From the NCBI RefSeq assembly GCF_002866065.1, contig NZ_LNJZ01000002.1, positions 141,397 through 205,396 on the forward strand: a stretch of DNA of 64,000 bases, written 5' to 3'. Positions 17,430-24,972 of the stretch are shown here, in pieces; position 1 is the first letter of the stretch; each line of letters starts with the position of its first letter. The notes below the pieces were generated by a model, which saw only the letters and a program-made list of their open reading frames with translations, searched no databases and was not told where the DNA came from. Position numbers and translations under genes: made by a program. Source of the stretch: Thiopseudomonas denitrificans (GTDB lineage Bacteria; Pseudomonadota; Gammaproteobacteria; Pseudomonadales; Pseudomonadaceae).

Positions 17430-18764
17430 ATGGCTAAAGTTTCGTTCACAGGGCCGAGAGTGCAGGCGTTCAAGTGCCCGCCAGACAAAAAAGAATCATT
17501 CCTTTGGGATGCCAGCACGCCAGGACTTGCGCTAAGGGCAACCATTGCCGGAGCCAAGACATATATTTTCCATGCCAAGCTAAAAGCCAGAACGGTACGA
17601 ATGGCCATTGGTAGCCCTGAGACGTGGGCAATATCGGACGCCCAAAAAGCCGCCCGCGAATACCAGCGCCTAATTGATTTGGGCATTGATCCAAGGGAAC
17701 AAAGGCGGGAACAGGAATCAGAGCGGCAAGCCCAGCGCCAGCAACAGGAAGCGCAAGCCGTAACCTTTGGCGAGGCATGGCAGCAATATATGGCCGCTCG
17801 CTGGGACAAATGGGGCGAGCATCACCGCAATGACCACCAGCGGCTGACCCGCGCCCCGGGCGTAACCAAAGCAGGTAAGCCAACCATTGCCGGCCCGCTG
17901 TATGAATTTTGGGGAAGCCGTCTAGCCGACCTGACCCCGGAAGCGATTCAGCAATGGGCAGAGTCACAAGCACAGGACCGCCCGACCGTGGCCCGGCTAA
18001 GCTGGCGATTGCTGCGGGCATTTATGTCGTGGTGTGCAGAGCAGTCCGAATACCGGGAGCTTATCACGGACAACCCAGCCAAAACCAAAGGCACGCGGGA
18101 AGCATTGGGCAGCGGTAATGCAAAGCGGGATACGCTGGAAGATAACCAGCTTGCCGAATGGTTTGCAGCCGTTCAGGGCAGCGCCAGCCCGACCATGGCC
18201 GCCTATATTCAGGCCATGCTTTTGACCGGTGCCCGTCCGGGCGAGCTGCTGGCGCTCAAGTGGGACGATATAAACACCCGCTGGCGATCTATTACCCTGA
18301 GGGACAAGGATGAATCCAAAGGCGGCAAGGACGGCACCCGCGCCATACCCTTGACCCCTTATGTCTGGCACCTGCTGGCCAACTTGCCGCGCCGCAGTCA
18401 ATGGGTGTTTGCCAGCGCCAGCACCACCGATAACGGGGTACTGCTGGACGCACCTATCAGCACCCCTTACAAGGCATTGCGGATAGCCAACCAGATTGCA
18501 GGCATTGAGCACGTCACATTCCATGGCTTGCGCCGGTCATTCTCGAGTTTGTCCGAATGGCTGGAAATACCGGCAGGCGTCATTGCCCAGATACAGGGCC
18601 ATAAGCCCAGCGCAACAGCTGAGAAACATTACAAGGTGCGACCGTTGCGAATGCTGGCGCTCCACCATGAACGGTTTGAAGCGTGGATGCTGGAACAGGC
18701 CGGCATTGTCTTCGACCCGCAACAGCAGCCGGGCTTGCGACTGGTGGCAGGCACCAAGGTTTAA
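17430..18764 (+). CDS. int: tyrosine-type site-specific integrase
   Basis: 444 residues. An N-terminal DUF4102-like arm-binding domain (FLWDASTPGLALRA) is followed by a core-binding domain (about 110-215) and a catalytic domain. Catalytic residues visible: Arg269 in LLTGARPGELLALKW, His365 and Arg368 in HGLRRSFSSL, His391 in IQGHKPSATAEKHY and the nucleophile Tyr401. All are intact, so the protein should be active. ATG 17430 follows AGGAAGCAGGGGG. It drives integration at the 50-bp tRNA-derived site; it lies at the end of the element away from the intact tRNA gene. Confidence 0.93.
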   Translation: MAKVSFTGPRVQAFKCPPDKKESFLWDASTPGLALRATIAGAKTYIFHAKLKARTVRMAIGSPETWAISDAQKAAREYQRLIDLGIDPREQRREQESERQAQRQQQEAQAVTFGEAWQQYMAARWDKWGEHHRNDHQRLTRAPGVTKAGKPTIAGPLYEFWGSRLADLTPEAIQQWAESQAQDRPTVARLSWRLLRAFMSWCAEQSEYRELITDNPAKTKGTREALGSGNAKRDTLEDNQLAEWFAAVQGSASPTMAAYIQAMLLTGARPGELLALKWDDINTRWRSITLRDKDESKGGKDGTRAIPLTPYVWHLLANLPRRSQWVFASASTTDNGVLLDAPISTPYKALRIANQIAGIEHVTFHGLRRSFSSLSEWLEIPAGVIAQIQGHKPSATAEKHYKVRPLRMLALHHERFEAWMLEQAGIVFDPQQQPGLRLVAGTKV

Positions 18765-18861
18765 CGAGTTAGGCCGGCATAGCCCGACGGGGCGAAAAGC
18801 GGACTTCCCATCCGCCTTGCCGGCCATCTATTTAACGGGAGCACCTGGGAGGGTGTGAAAC

Positions 18862-19581
18862 ATGAAAGCAATTACTGATGAAGAGCTTGCTCGCTTAAAA
18901 GGAGAGGCAGCAAGAGGAGAACCGAACGCAGACTGGCGCAAGGCATTTGCGCACCGCACTGTTTTTGACCTTGACCACGTAGCCATGATTCTAAGCGGGG
19001 GCACCCCGTGTAGTGTTGGGGGGGACACGAAAGGCAGCGTCAAGGATTGTGACACTTGGATGAGTCGGCTAAAGAACGATATTCACGAACTGCTAGCACC
19101 GAGCGGGCTTCACTCAAATTGGCACTTTCATCAAGTATCACATGCAAAAGTGCGTGAATGGTGCAAAAGAAACGGCATTGAATGGCCTATACCGCCATCA
19201 CCCTGGGGTGACACATGCGGAGAAGCTAAGGCAGCCGCAGCAGACAGCGAGACCGAGCAGTTGCGCAAGCACATTGCAAAGCTTGAAGCGCAGGTCGAGC
19301 AGCAAGCCCAGCGCATAACGGAGTTTGAAGCCGAAGCCGAGCGCACAATAGCCACGGGCGGCCTGATGTTCCCCTATGCAACGCCCGAGCTGCTGGCAAT
19401 GCAGGAAGCCGCCCTGAAGCATTGGGCAGGGTACAACGCAGAAACCGACCGGAAACCGCTACAAAAAGAAATTGGCCTAGAGCTAACCGAAGCGCTCGCA
19501 CTAAATGGCAGCAGCGGGCAGCCATCGAGGCAAGCCGCCGTTCTTGCGTCCGCTATACAGCCGGAGAAATACAGAGGATGA
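18862..19581 (+). CDS. unrecognised element protein with coiled coil
   Basis: 239 residues, good ribosome binding site (GGGAGGG). The N-terminal part has a compact basic/aromatic region (HRTVFDLDHVAMILSGGTPC, SNWHFHQVSHAKVREWCKRN). Residues 130-165 form a probable coiled coil (ETEQLRKHIAKLEAQVEQQA). The C-terminal segment PYATPELLAMQEAALKHWAG resembles a short C-terminal module I associate with accessory proteins of Pseudomonas elements, but I cannot name it. No enzyme motif is seen. It is the first cargo gene after the integrase, separated by about 100 bp. Confidence 0.6.
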   Translation: MKAITDEELARLKGEAARGEPNADWRKAFAHRTVFDLDHVAMILSGGTPCSVGGDTKGSVKDCDTWMSRLKNDIHELLAPSGLHSNWHFHQVSHAKVREWCKRNGIEWPIPPSPWGDTCGEAKAAAADSETEQLRKHIAKLEAQVEQQAQRITEFEAEAERTIATGGLMFPYATPELLAMQEAALKHWAGYNAETDRKPLQKEIGLELTEALALNGSSGQPSRQAAVLASAIQPEKYRG

Positions 19582-19595
19582 AGTACGACACAGGG

Positions 19596-19627
19596 CCATG
19601 ACTTGATGGCGCGTCACCAAGTCATGG
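19596..19627. promoter_or_regulatory. 10-bp inverted repeat ahead of the small-gene operon
   Basis: CCATGACTTG (19596-19605) and CAAGTCATGG (19618-19627) form perfect arms with a 12-base loop, 65 bp before the next start codon. No T-run follows, so it is more likely an operator or structured element than a terminator. Confidence 0.45.
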
Positions 19628-19691
19628 ATTCCCGACATGCTCATAAGCCCCGCAACCTAGCCCCGTCAATTCAAACCGAGGGGGCTAAACC

Positions 19692-19940
19692 ATGCCACAG
19701 CAAAACACCGTCACCACCAACAGCCAGCCGCAGCACGGGGCCCCGGCCTTCATCCCATTGGATCAGGAAACCCGCGCCGGTATCCCGACCCGCGAAGCAG
19801 CGCACCACCTAAACCGGCAAGTGCAGACCCTGCACATTTGGGCCAGCAAAGAGAATGGCCCAATCCGCCCGACCCGCATCAATGGCCGCCTTGTTTGGTC
19901 AGTGGCTGAAATTAAAAAGCTGCTGGGTATGGAGGGCTGA
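19692..19940 (+). CDS. small helix-turn-helix (excisionase/AlpA-like) protein
   Basis: 82 residues with a strong ribosome binding site (GAGGGGG). From about residue 30, PTREAAHHLNRQVQTLHIWA followed by ASKENGPIRPTRINGRLVWS and VAEIKKLLG fits the MerR/AlpA-type winged helix that recognises DNA and places an arginine-rich wing. Such proteins in integrative elements often act as recombination directionality factors or regulators of int. Function is inferred from fold pattern and location only. Confidence 0.65.
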   Translation: MPQQNTVTTNSQPQHGAPAFIPLDQETRAGIPTREAAHHLNRQVQTLHIWASKENGPIRPTRINGRLVWSVAEIKKLLGMEG

Positions 19941-19943
19941 ATC

Positions 19944-20135
19944 ATGCAGACCGTTTACCAATACCCGAAAGGCGGCACGATCAAGGTAGACCAGGAGCAG
20001 GCCCGCATCATCATCACGACAGAGGGCGGCACCAGCGCCAGCTTGGGCATAGGCCCGCAAGGTGTTATCGAGCTGGCGCAAGTTATGGATCAGCTGGGGC
20101 AAGACTGGCTGAGGGCGTGGAGGGCTGAGCAATGA
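19944..20135 (+). CDS. unrecognised small element protein
   Basis: 63 residues, starting 4 bp after the upstream gene and overlapping the next by 4 bp, so part of the same transcription unit. The C-terminal half (SLGIGPQGVIELAQVMDQLG) resembles the segment SLHIGPLGMTVSFEACCELV of the protein at 24394-24627, suggesting the two are distant paralogues. No known domain recognised. Confidence 0.6.
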   Translation: MQTVYQYPKGGTIKVDQEQARIIITTEGGTSASLGIGPQGVIELAQVMDQLGQDWLRAWRAEQ

Positions 20136-20512
20136 CAGACAAAAGAAAAGCCGCCCCGGTTAAGGAGGCGGCCAATCAGAATGCTTTGCGAGAGCACGCC
20201 AACGGTACCACAGGCCAGCCGGTGAAGGACAACAAGATTACCCGAGTGTTGGCGCTGCTGGTGGCCGGACGATCAATCAACAGACTGGAAGTGCTGGCGC
20301 ATGGTGACACGGTACTCAATAGCACCATATCGACATTGCGTAACAGCCACGGGCTGACCATTGCAGACGAATGGGAAACGCACACCGGCCCGAACGGGTC
20401 CGCCCCTGTTAAACGCTACTGGATACCAGAAGGCGAAGCCATGGAGCAGGCGCACAAGCTGCTGAACCACTGGCGGGCCAAGGCAGCAAGGAAGGCGGTC
20501 AAAGGTGGATAG
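20132..20512 (+). CDS. winged-helix-like small element protein
   Basis: 126 residues. The central part reads KITRVLALLVAGRSINRLEV, then AHGDTVLNSTISTLRNSHGL and VKRYWIPEGE, the layout of helix-turn-helix domains that place a recognition helix before a beta wing. The lysine/arginine-rich N- and C-termini fit nucleic-acid binding. It overlaps the previous gene by 4 bp. A regulatory or replication-accessory role is a guess from fold pattern. Confidence 0.6.
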   Translation: MTDKRKAAPVKEAANQNALREHANGTTGQPVKDNKITRVLALLVAGRSINRLEVLAHGDTVLNSTISTLRNSHGLTIADEWETHTGPNGSAPVKRYWIPEGEAMEQAHKLLNHWRAKAARKAVKGG

Positions 20513-20514
20513 TC

Positions 20515-20946
20515 ATGGCACGACGACCCAAGGGGAAATCTGGAAGCGGTAAGGGGCGCTTTGTTGGCGTCCCGCACCATGTAGCAAGTAGCCCGCAATG
20601 GTGCGGATTATCAGCGCATGAGCAAAAGTTGTTGTTTGATTTGTCGTATTTTTACAACGGATCGAACAACGGCAATCTGACCGCAGCACATGCCATCATG
20701 GAGGTGCGAGGCTGGACAAACGGCACGCTACACAGGGCGCTGAAAGTCATCAAAGAAAAGGGGTTTGTTGTCGTGACTCGGCAGGGGTGGAAGCAGCGTG
20801 GCAAGGCAACAATGTTGGCGCTTACATGGCACGGCATCGACGAACCACCCCAGCATATTGAGTACGACGCAGGCATTAAGCCCGACCCGGTTCCGCTGAA
20901 TTATTGGAACAAGCCGCCCGAGCATTGGCAGAACAAGCCGCCTTAA
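20515..20946 (+). CDS. winged-helix DNA-binding protein of element/plasmid type
   Basis: 143 residues. It opens with a basic tail (MARRPKGKSGSGKGRFVGVP), then SSPQWCGLSAHEQKLLFDLS and YNGSNNGNLTAAHAIMEVRG, then GTLHRALKVIKEKGFVVVTR, a typical helix-turn-helix arrangement seen in small replication-region proteins of phages and plasmids. The C-terminus is rich in Pro/Trp (PLNYWNKPPEHWQNKPP). It sits directly before an array of four palindromes, which it may bind (inference). Confidence 0.65.
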   Translation: MARRPKGKSGSGKGRFVGVPHHVASSPQWCGLSAHEQKLLFDLSYFYNGSNNGNLTAAHAIMEVRGWTNGTLHRALKVIKEKGFVVVTRQGWKQRGKATMLALTWHGIDEPPQHIEYDAGIKPDPVPLNYWNKPPEHWQNKPP

Positions 20947-21284
20947 ATTCGATTTCATCACTCCCACAGCGGGACGGGTAAGCCTGTATTCGTCCCACTG
21001 TGGGACAGGTCGAAGGAAAAGAGTGCCCGACCTGTCCCAGTGTGGGGGAGTAACTGGGGGTTTTTGGCGTTTTATCTGTCCCACTGTGGGGAGTCTATAT
21101 ATAACACCATACCCAGTAGCTTAAACAGAGCAGTTACACAGCAATAGCAGAGGTCAAAACCAGATGCAAAAGGGGGGCAAAACCGATGGCGGCGCACGGG
21201 CATCACGGAAATAAATCCGAGGTATAGCCCGGGCATGACCTAGGTGCTGCCTGGGCACAACCTAAGCAAACAAGGAACCGAAAC
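20947..21284. promoter_or_regulatory. intergenic region with four phased palindromes
   Basis: This 338-bp gap has no gene. Four related palindromes are present: TCCCACAGCGGGA (20962-20974), TCCCACTGTGGGA (20993-21005), TCCCAGTGTGGGG (21035-21047) and TCCCACTGTGGGG (21079-21091). Their centres are 31, 42 and 44 bp apart, close to whole numbers of helical turns. This looks like a multi-site operator or a replication origin with iterons. Confidence 0.55.
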
Positions 21285-21896
21285 ATGGACATAAAAAAAC
21301 TGACTCGCCTTGTGGAAATATGCGAAGCGACCACCGACCCTGTTATCCAGCTGATTACCCTTAAGCGCATGTGCCGGCTGTACTGCGAACACCTGGACGG
21401 GATTGCTGCCGAACGTCGCACGCTATCCAGGAAGGCCGCCCGGTTGCGCAGGTTTGAACCCTTTACCCGACTGGCTGCCGACACCCTGGAACAACAGGCG
21501 CGGGATCACAAGGCGGAGCAGCTGGCCGTGACGCGGACGAACCTTGCAAGCATTGGCGGCTTTCTGATGTTGTACGGCAACACAACCGGCGAGGCCATCA
21601 GCTTTAACCGGCTGTGCGACATTCTGAACATCAGCCAGCCACAGAGAGCTGAGGCGCGGCGAGAGGGTGCCACGACACTGACTGACCTGGTATTCATTCA
21701 CCGGTTTGAGGATAGCGCCGCAGGGTACATGTTCCGTGCTTGCATGTACGCAGCTGCTGAAATCATCCGCACAGCGCCAGCAGGGACGCTACCTGACCCG
21801 TTTGCGCCGGGCGAAGTGTTTGGCCCCAAGTTGCCGCCCAAGTTGACCGTGGTGCGTTCCGAGGCAGCCGGGCAGGTGCGTGCTACCATTCACTGA
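21285..21896 (+). CDS. unrecognised element protein
   Basis: 203 residues, starting from ATG 21285 downstream of the palindrome array. Mainly helical and basic in the first third (RTLSRKAARLRRFEPFTRLA). Residues 85-125 include MLYGNTTGEAISFNRLCDIL and SQPQRAEARREGATTL, which might form a small helix-turn-helix. No catalytic motif is evident. It could be a regulator or replication-accessory protein. Ends before a 76-bp gap. Confidence 0.55.
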   Translation: MDIKKLTRLVEICEATTDPVIQLITLKRMCRLYCEHLDGIAAERRTLSRKAARLRRFEPFTRLAADTLEQQARDHKAEQLAVTRTNLASIGGFLMLYGNTTGEAISFNRLCDILNISQPQRAEARREGATTLTDLVFIHRFEDSAAGYMFRACMYAAAEIIRTAPAGTLPDPFAPGEVFGPKLPPKLTVVRSEAAGQVRATIH

Positions 21897-21972
21897 GTGT
21901 GCGCCAACCTGAAAGCATCAGGCAGTCGCAGGGCGCATCACTGTAGCTAGCATGGGCAAATCAGGAGGCTGT

Positions 21973-22194
21973 ATGGTTCCGGTTCAAACAGGGGAAAGGG
22001 CTGTAAGGCGTGGCGCAGTGGCTGCCATATCGCAACCGGTGACGCTGGATGGCGTGACGAAGCCAGCGGCGGTGTGGGCGAAGGAGCGGGGCTTGAAGTG
22101 GCAGACCGTAAAGATGAGGCGAATGCGGGGTGCTGGCTGGCGTGAGGCGCTGGAGCCTGGGCTCCGGGTGAGTGCGTGGCGACTCGGGCAGTGA
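21973..22194 (+). CDS. small phage-type helix-turn-helix protein
   Basis: 73 residues. ATG 21973 is chosen because AGGAGG lies 5 bp upstream; an in-frame ATG at 21952 has none. The core VTLDGVTKPAAVWAKERGLK followed by WQTVKMRRMRGAGWREALEP matches the short motif common in phage DNA-binding proteins (target peptide, WA..LGL, T+..R...GW....AL). It probably binds DNA; role unknown. Confidence 0.6.
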   Translation: MVPVQTGERAVRRGAVAAISQPVTLDGVTKPAAVWAKERGLKWQTVKMRRMRGAGWREALEPGLRVSAWRLGQ

Positions 22195-23194
22195 GTTCAG
22201 GCCGTGGAAACATCAGCGCAAAAGCTGAATGGAACTCTGGAGCAGGTGAGGCGGCCCCCATGGTAAGCCCCCAGAGCAGCACCACTATACCGCAACTGAA
22301 GCCCGGCCCGTCAGGTCAAGCAGTGAACCCCGGTAGCCAGCGAAGGGAGGACTGGCGGCTTCGCTGGCGCTGAATCTGCGCCTCCCGCAGACCAGAGAAC
22401 CGGGGCCGGGTTCAGCGTACCACAGACCGACCACATCGAGCCCTGGCACCTGCTGGGGCTTTTACGTTCAGGTCGTATAGCCCGAAGGACCGAACAGTTA
22501 CTGTCCCAAAAACGGGACAGTCCCAAAAACGGGACACCTTGGTCAGTGGTGACAGTCTGTTAGCACCAGTGGTGATGACCGACCGGGCGAAGCTATGCAG
22601 ACTCGCACAGCTTGAAGCCCACCAGCGGTGGAGATTGTCCGGGAATCACCGGAGATTATTTCCAGCTGGCCTGGCAGGTAGCTGCCGGAAAGCCGGTAGA
22701 TTGATTCAGGAGGTATGCAAAAAAATTGCACCCTGGCACAACCAAGGCACGGGCAAAACACAGCCAAGGCGCGGCCCAGGCACGGACAAGGCTATGCAGG
22801 CATGGGCCGTTCATCGAATGTGAGGAGCGGCAGGTGCGAGCGCCGACCGGACACATTGGCCGCTGGCCTGTAGTTCGAGCCGAGTGCTGGCGCTGGGGTT
22901 TAACCCCGGAGATTCCCGTAGTTGTCCGCGACTGGCGCAGGCATAGAACTGCCCACATCGGGGTAGTTACGGCGACCGGGTGCCCTGGGCCAGCAGACCA
23001 CCAGAATCAACGAGTGGGCGAAATCGCCCCATCGAGCGGGCAGGTATGCCAAGGCTGGGCTGCTTGCTTGTGCTATGTTTGGCTTGCCGCTCCGACCCCA
23101 GGGAGAAGGGGAGTTGCTTTCAGCAGCTGGCGCACTGGTCCCGGTGCGTTCCCGGAGTGGCTCCACATTCAAAGCATGGTTTGGGGCTGGGAAA
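22195..23194. other. 1 kb with no convincing gene; tandem palindromes
   Basis: Open frames of 65-214 codons exist but lack ribosome binding sites or protein-like composition. The clear feature is a pair of palindromes GTCCCAAAAACGGGAC at 22503-22518 and 22520-22535, in tandem with a 17-bp period. Three GCTGGCGC octamers and short GC-rich repeats (AAGGCACGG-like, 22740-22790) are also present. It could encode a structured RNA or be a cis-acting region. Confidence 0.45.
22503..22535. repeat. tandem palindrome pair GTCCC-N6-GGGAC
   Basis: Two identical 16-bp palindromes separated by one base. Their arms GTCCC/GGGAC are the same as the outer arms of the palindromes at 20962-21091, so one element protein might read both groups. 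Confidence 0.55.
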
Positions 23195-23389
23195 ATGGCA
23201 ATGACCAAAGAAGAACGGGAGTCCTTGGAGCTGTTCAAGAACGGAGCAACACTTCGGGAAGCGGCAAAGGTACTGCCGGAGTTGACACCAGAACAACTGG
23301 CCCAGCTGGACGAGAATGGAGACTGGATTCAGACACCGGAGAACCCAGTAGATACCAACCAAGCAGGTGACACCAATGAGCCGCAGTAG
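23195..23389 (+). CDS. unrecognised small element protein
   Basis: 64 residues from ATG 23195, a plausible acidic soluble protein (MTKEERESLELFKNGATLRE, then LPELTPEQLAQLDENGDWIQ). It overlaps the next start by 14 bp. The ELTPEQLAQL stretch is a helix-rich pattern without a known function. Coding is supported mainly by composition and coupling. Confidence 0.5.
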   Translation: MAMTKEERESLELFKNGATLREAAKVLPELTPEQLAQLDENGDWIQTPENPVDTNQAGDTNEPQ

Positions 23390-23609
23390 CTTTACCCGAT
23401 TGCGAGCCGCCTTTGCACGACTCTTTTCACGCAACCGCAGGCCGGCCAACCAGTACGAGCCGCCCCGATATCCTGATGACGAAGAGGAAGCCCAGGGCGC
23501 AGACAGTGAAACCAGAGGCGAGTTTTATTGCATCATGCTCAGGGACGGGACGTGCCGCAGTGGCTACATCATCGACGAGCCAGAGCCAGCAGAGGGCAAG
23601 GACGTTTGA
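23376..23609 (+). CDS. unrecognised small element protein
   Basis: 77 residues. The N-terminal 25 residues are strongly basic (SRSSFTRLRAAFARLFSRNR); the rest is acidic and ends FYCIMLRDGTCRSGYIIDEP, which looks like a small beta-rich fold. A membrane-binding amphipathic N-terminal helix is possible. It overlaps the preceding gene by 14 bp. Confidence 0.5.
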   Translation: MSRSSFTRLRAAFARLFSRNRRPANQYEPPRYPDDEEEAQGADSETRGEFYCIMLRDGTCRSGYIIDEPEPAEGKDV

Positions 23610-24014
23610 GCGCCAGCGACCCGCACCCTACCCATGGCCCAAGCCGCCGAAGAAAAGCCAGCAGGCAGCAGCACAGGCGACCGGGTGCCCGGTTCGTTCG
23701 CCCCTACCCAACACATCGAGCGCAACAAAGGCAGGCCCAGTTGTTGACGTGGTGCCGGTTGCCGGATATTGTTTAGCCGTCGCTGCAAATTCAGTGACCG
23801 GGTTTAGCGGCCCGAACTATCCAAGGCGCACAAGCGCCGCACCACTGATAGCTGGCGCTTTTTTGTGCCCGCTGTTTGTTATGGCGGCTGTGCGTGGGAG
23901 TCCGAAAGGTCTGCCGGTGCCCTTGGATACCGGTCCGCTAACCTGCGTACAGCTGCCACCCTTTGATTGTTTAGCGGCAATCCGTGGCGGCTCCAATATC
24001 CAAGGAGCAACACC
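23610..24014. other. no gene recognised; terminator and two Chi-like octamers
   Basis: Nothing protein-like was seen in this 405-bp interval. It holds a rho-independent terminator at 23833-23864 and GCTGGCGC octamers at 23610 (minus) and 23851 (plus). Confidence 0.5.
23833..23864 (+). terminator. rho-independent terminator in the element
   Basis: Stem AGCGCC (23833-23838) with GGCGCT (23854-23859), followed by a T-run to 23864. It ends the transcription unit of the upstream small genes. Confidence 0.65.
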
Positions 24015-24185
24015 ATGAAAAGCATCATCACCCGCAGCCGAGCAGCTGCCCATCGAGCTATGGCCCGTGCGGCCTTGTCTGCCGATACCAGCCTGACCAC
24101 CAGAGTTAACCGGTACAACCATCACATGACCAAGGCCCGCTCACTGGAAGCAGTAGCAGGCAATCAGGCAGGGGGTGCGGCATGA
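24015..24185 (+). CDS. unrecognised small basic element protein
   Basis: 56 residues, ribosome binding site AAGGAG before ATG 24015. Ala/Arg-rich (KSIITRSRAAAHRAMARAAL), possibly a nucleic-acid-associated or structural peptide. The stop overlaps the next ATG by 4 bp, which supports translation as the first gene of a four-gene unit. Confidence 0.5.
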   Translation: MKSIITRSRAAAHRAMARAALSADTSLTTRVNRYNHHMTKARSLEAVAGNQAGGAA

Positions 24186-24397
24186 CAACGAAAACAGATA
24201 TCGACCGCATAGACGAAATGACAGCCATTGCTGATTACCTTGGTTGGATGAATGCCATCACCTGGGCAGCAGCGCAGGCAGCAAAGGACGGCAGGTCTAC
24301 CGTTGCGTATCAGCTGGCGAGTGCGGCGCAATACCTGACCATGGATCAACAAGCGTGGGTAGACGACGCTATCCGGAGGCAGGAGGGCATGGCATGA
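24182..24397 (+). CDS. unrecognised small element protein
   Basis: 71 residues, ribosome binding site AGGGGG. Acidic and helical (TDIDRIDEMTAIADYLGWMN, then STVAYQLASAAQYLTMDQQA). It overlaps both neighbours by 4 bp. No domain recognised. Confidence 0.55.
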   Translation: MTTKTDIDRIDEMTAIADYLGWMNAITWAAAQAAKDGRSTVAYQLASAAQYLTMDQQAWVDDAIRRQEGMA

Positions 24398-24627
24398 ACA
24401 GACTCGAAGCCCTGACCCCAGGCAGCCACGCCAATTACCGAGCCGCTGGAACACTGGACGGACACAAGGCCGACATATTCGCCAGCAATGTTTGTGGCGA
24501 CCGCATCAGCTTGCACATCGGCCCGCTGGGTATGACAGTTTCCTTTGAGGCGTGCTGCGAGCTTGTGGAACATCTAACCGCCGCCATCAAGGCGCAGATA
24601 AAAGCCGGAGGCACTGACCATGAATAA
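24394..24627 (+). CDS. unrecognised small element protein, paralogue of the 19944 product
   Basis: 77 residues. ATG 24394 overlaps the upstream stop (ATGA). The segment HIGPLGMTVSFEACCELVEH parallels GIGPQGVIELAQVMDQLG in the product of 19944-20135; both are followed by a short C-terminal helix. The shared pattern suggests a small family carried by the element. Function unknown. Confidence 0.55.
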   Translation: MNRLEALTPGSHANYRAAGTLDGHKADIFASNVCGDRISLHIGPLGMTVSFEACCELVEHLTAAIKAQIKAGGTDHE

Positions 24628-24928
24628 TCCGAAAACCATCACGACAGCAGCCGGACACAGGTTTCACCCGGTCGGGCACATAGACGAAGGAAAGCATTTG
24701 TTCCAGGTGGTGGAAGGCGTGGACATACACGAAGCCCTGAGCTATGCCGCCGATCTGGTGAACATGGCGAAGACGCCAGCCTTTGAGGCCGGTATGGGCA
24801 ATGTGCCGCTGGAAGGCAACCAGGCATGGCTGGTGTATCGCGTGCTGGAAGCCGCCGAGGCGGTTATATGTTCGGCAGTGGAATCACTCGAAGGCGAGCA
24901 AATGAAGCGCGAAACCGCAGGGCATTGA
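24620..24928 (+). CDS. DUF3077 domain protein
   Basis: 102 residues. FQVVEGVDIHEALSYAADLV, NMAKTPAFEAG and QAWLVYRVLEAAEAVICSAV match the layout of the DUF3077 family (LF.V..G....DAL..AS.LL..A, WA..YL.E.AKA), which to my knowledge is largely found in Pseudomonas. Its function is unknown. It overlaps the previous gene by 8 bp and is followed by a terminator, so it ends the last transcription unit of the element. Confidence 0.65.
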   Translation: MNNPKTITTAAGHRFHPVGHIDEGKHLFQVVEGVDIHEALSYAADLVNMAKTPAFEAGMGNVPLEGNQAWLVYRVLEAAEAVICSAVESLEGEQMKRETAGH

Positions 24929-24948
24929 ACACCTGCAAACAGATCAAC

Positions 24949-24972
24949 AGCCCGGCACAGTCCGGGCTTTTT
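24949..24972 (+). terminator. rho-independent terminator after the DUF3077 gene
   Basis: Stem AGCCCGG (24949-24955) and CCGGGCT (24962-24968) followed by TTTTT. Confidence 0.7.

Noticed and set aside
22726..23370. 214-codon open frame in the element
   Set aside because: Arg/Gly/Trp-rich, no ribosome binding site, overlaps a better small gene at 23195-23389.
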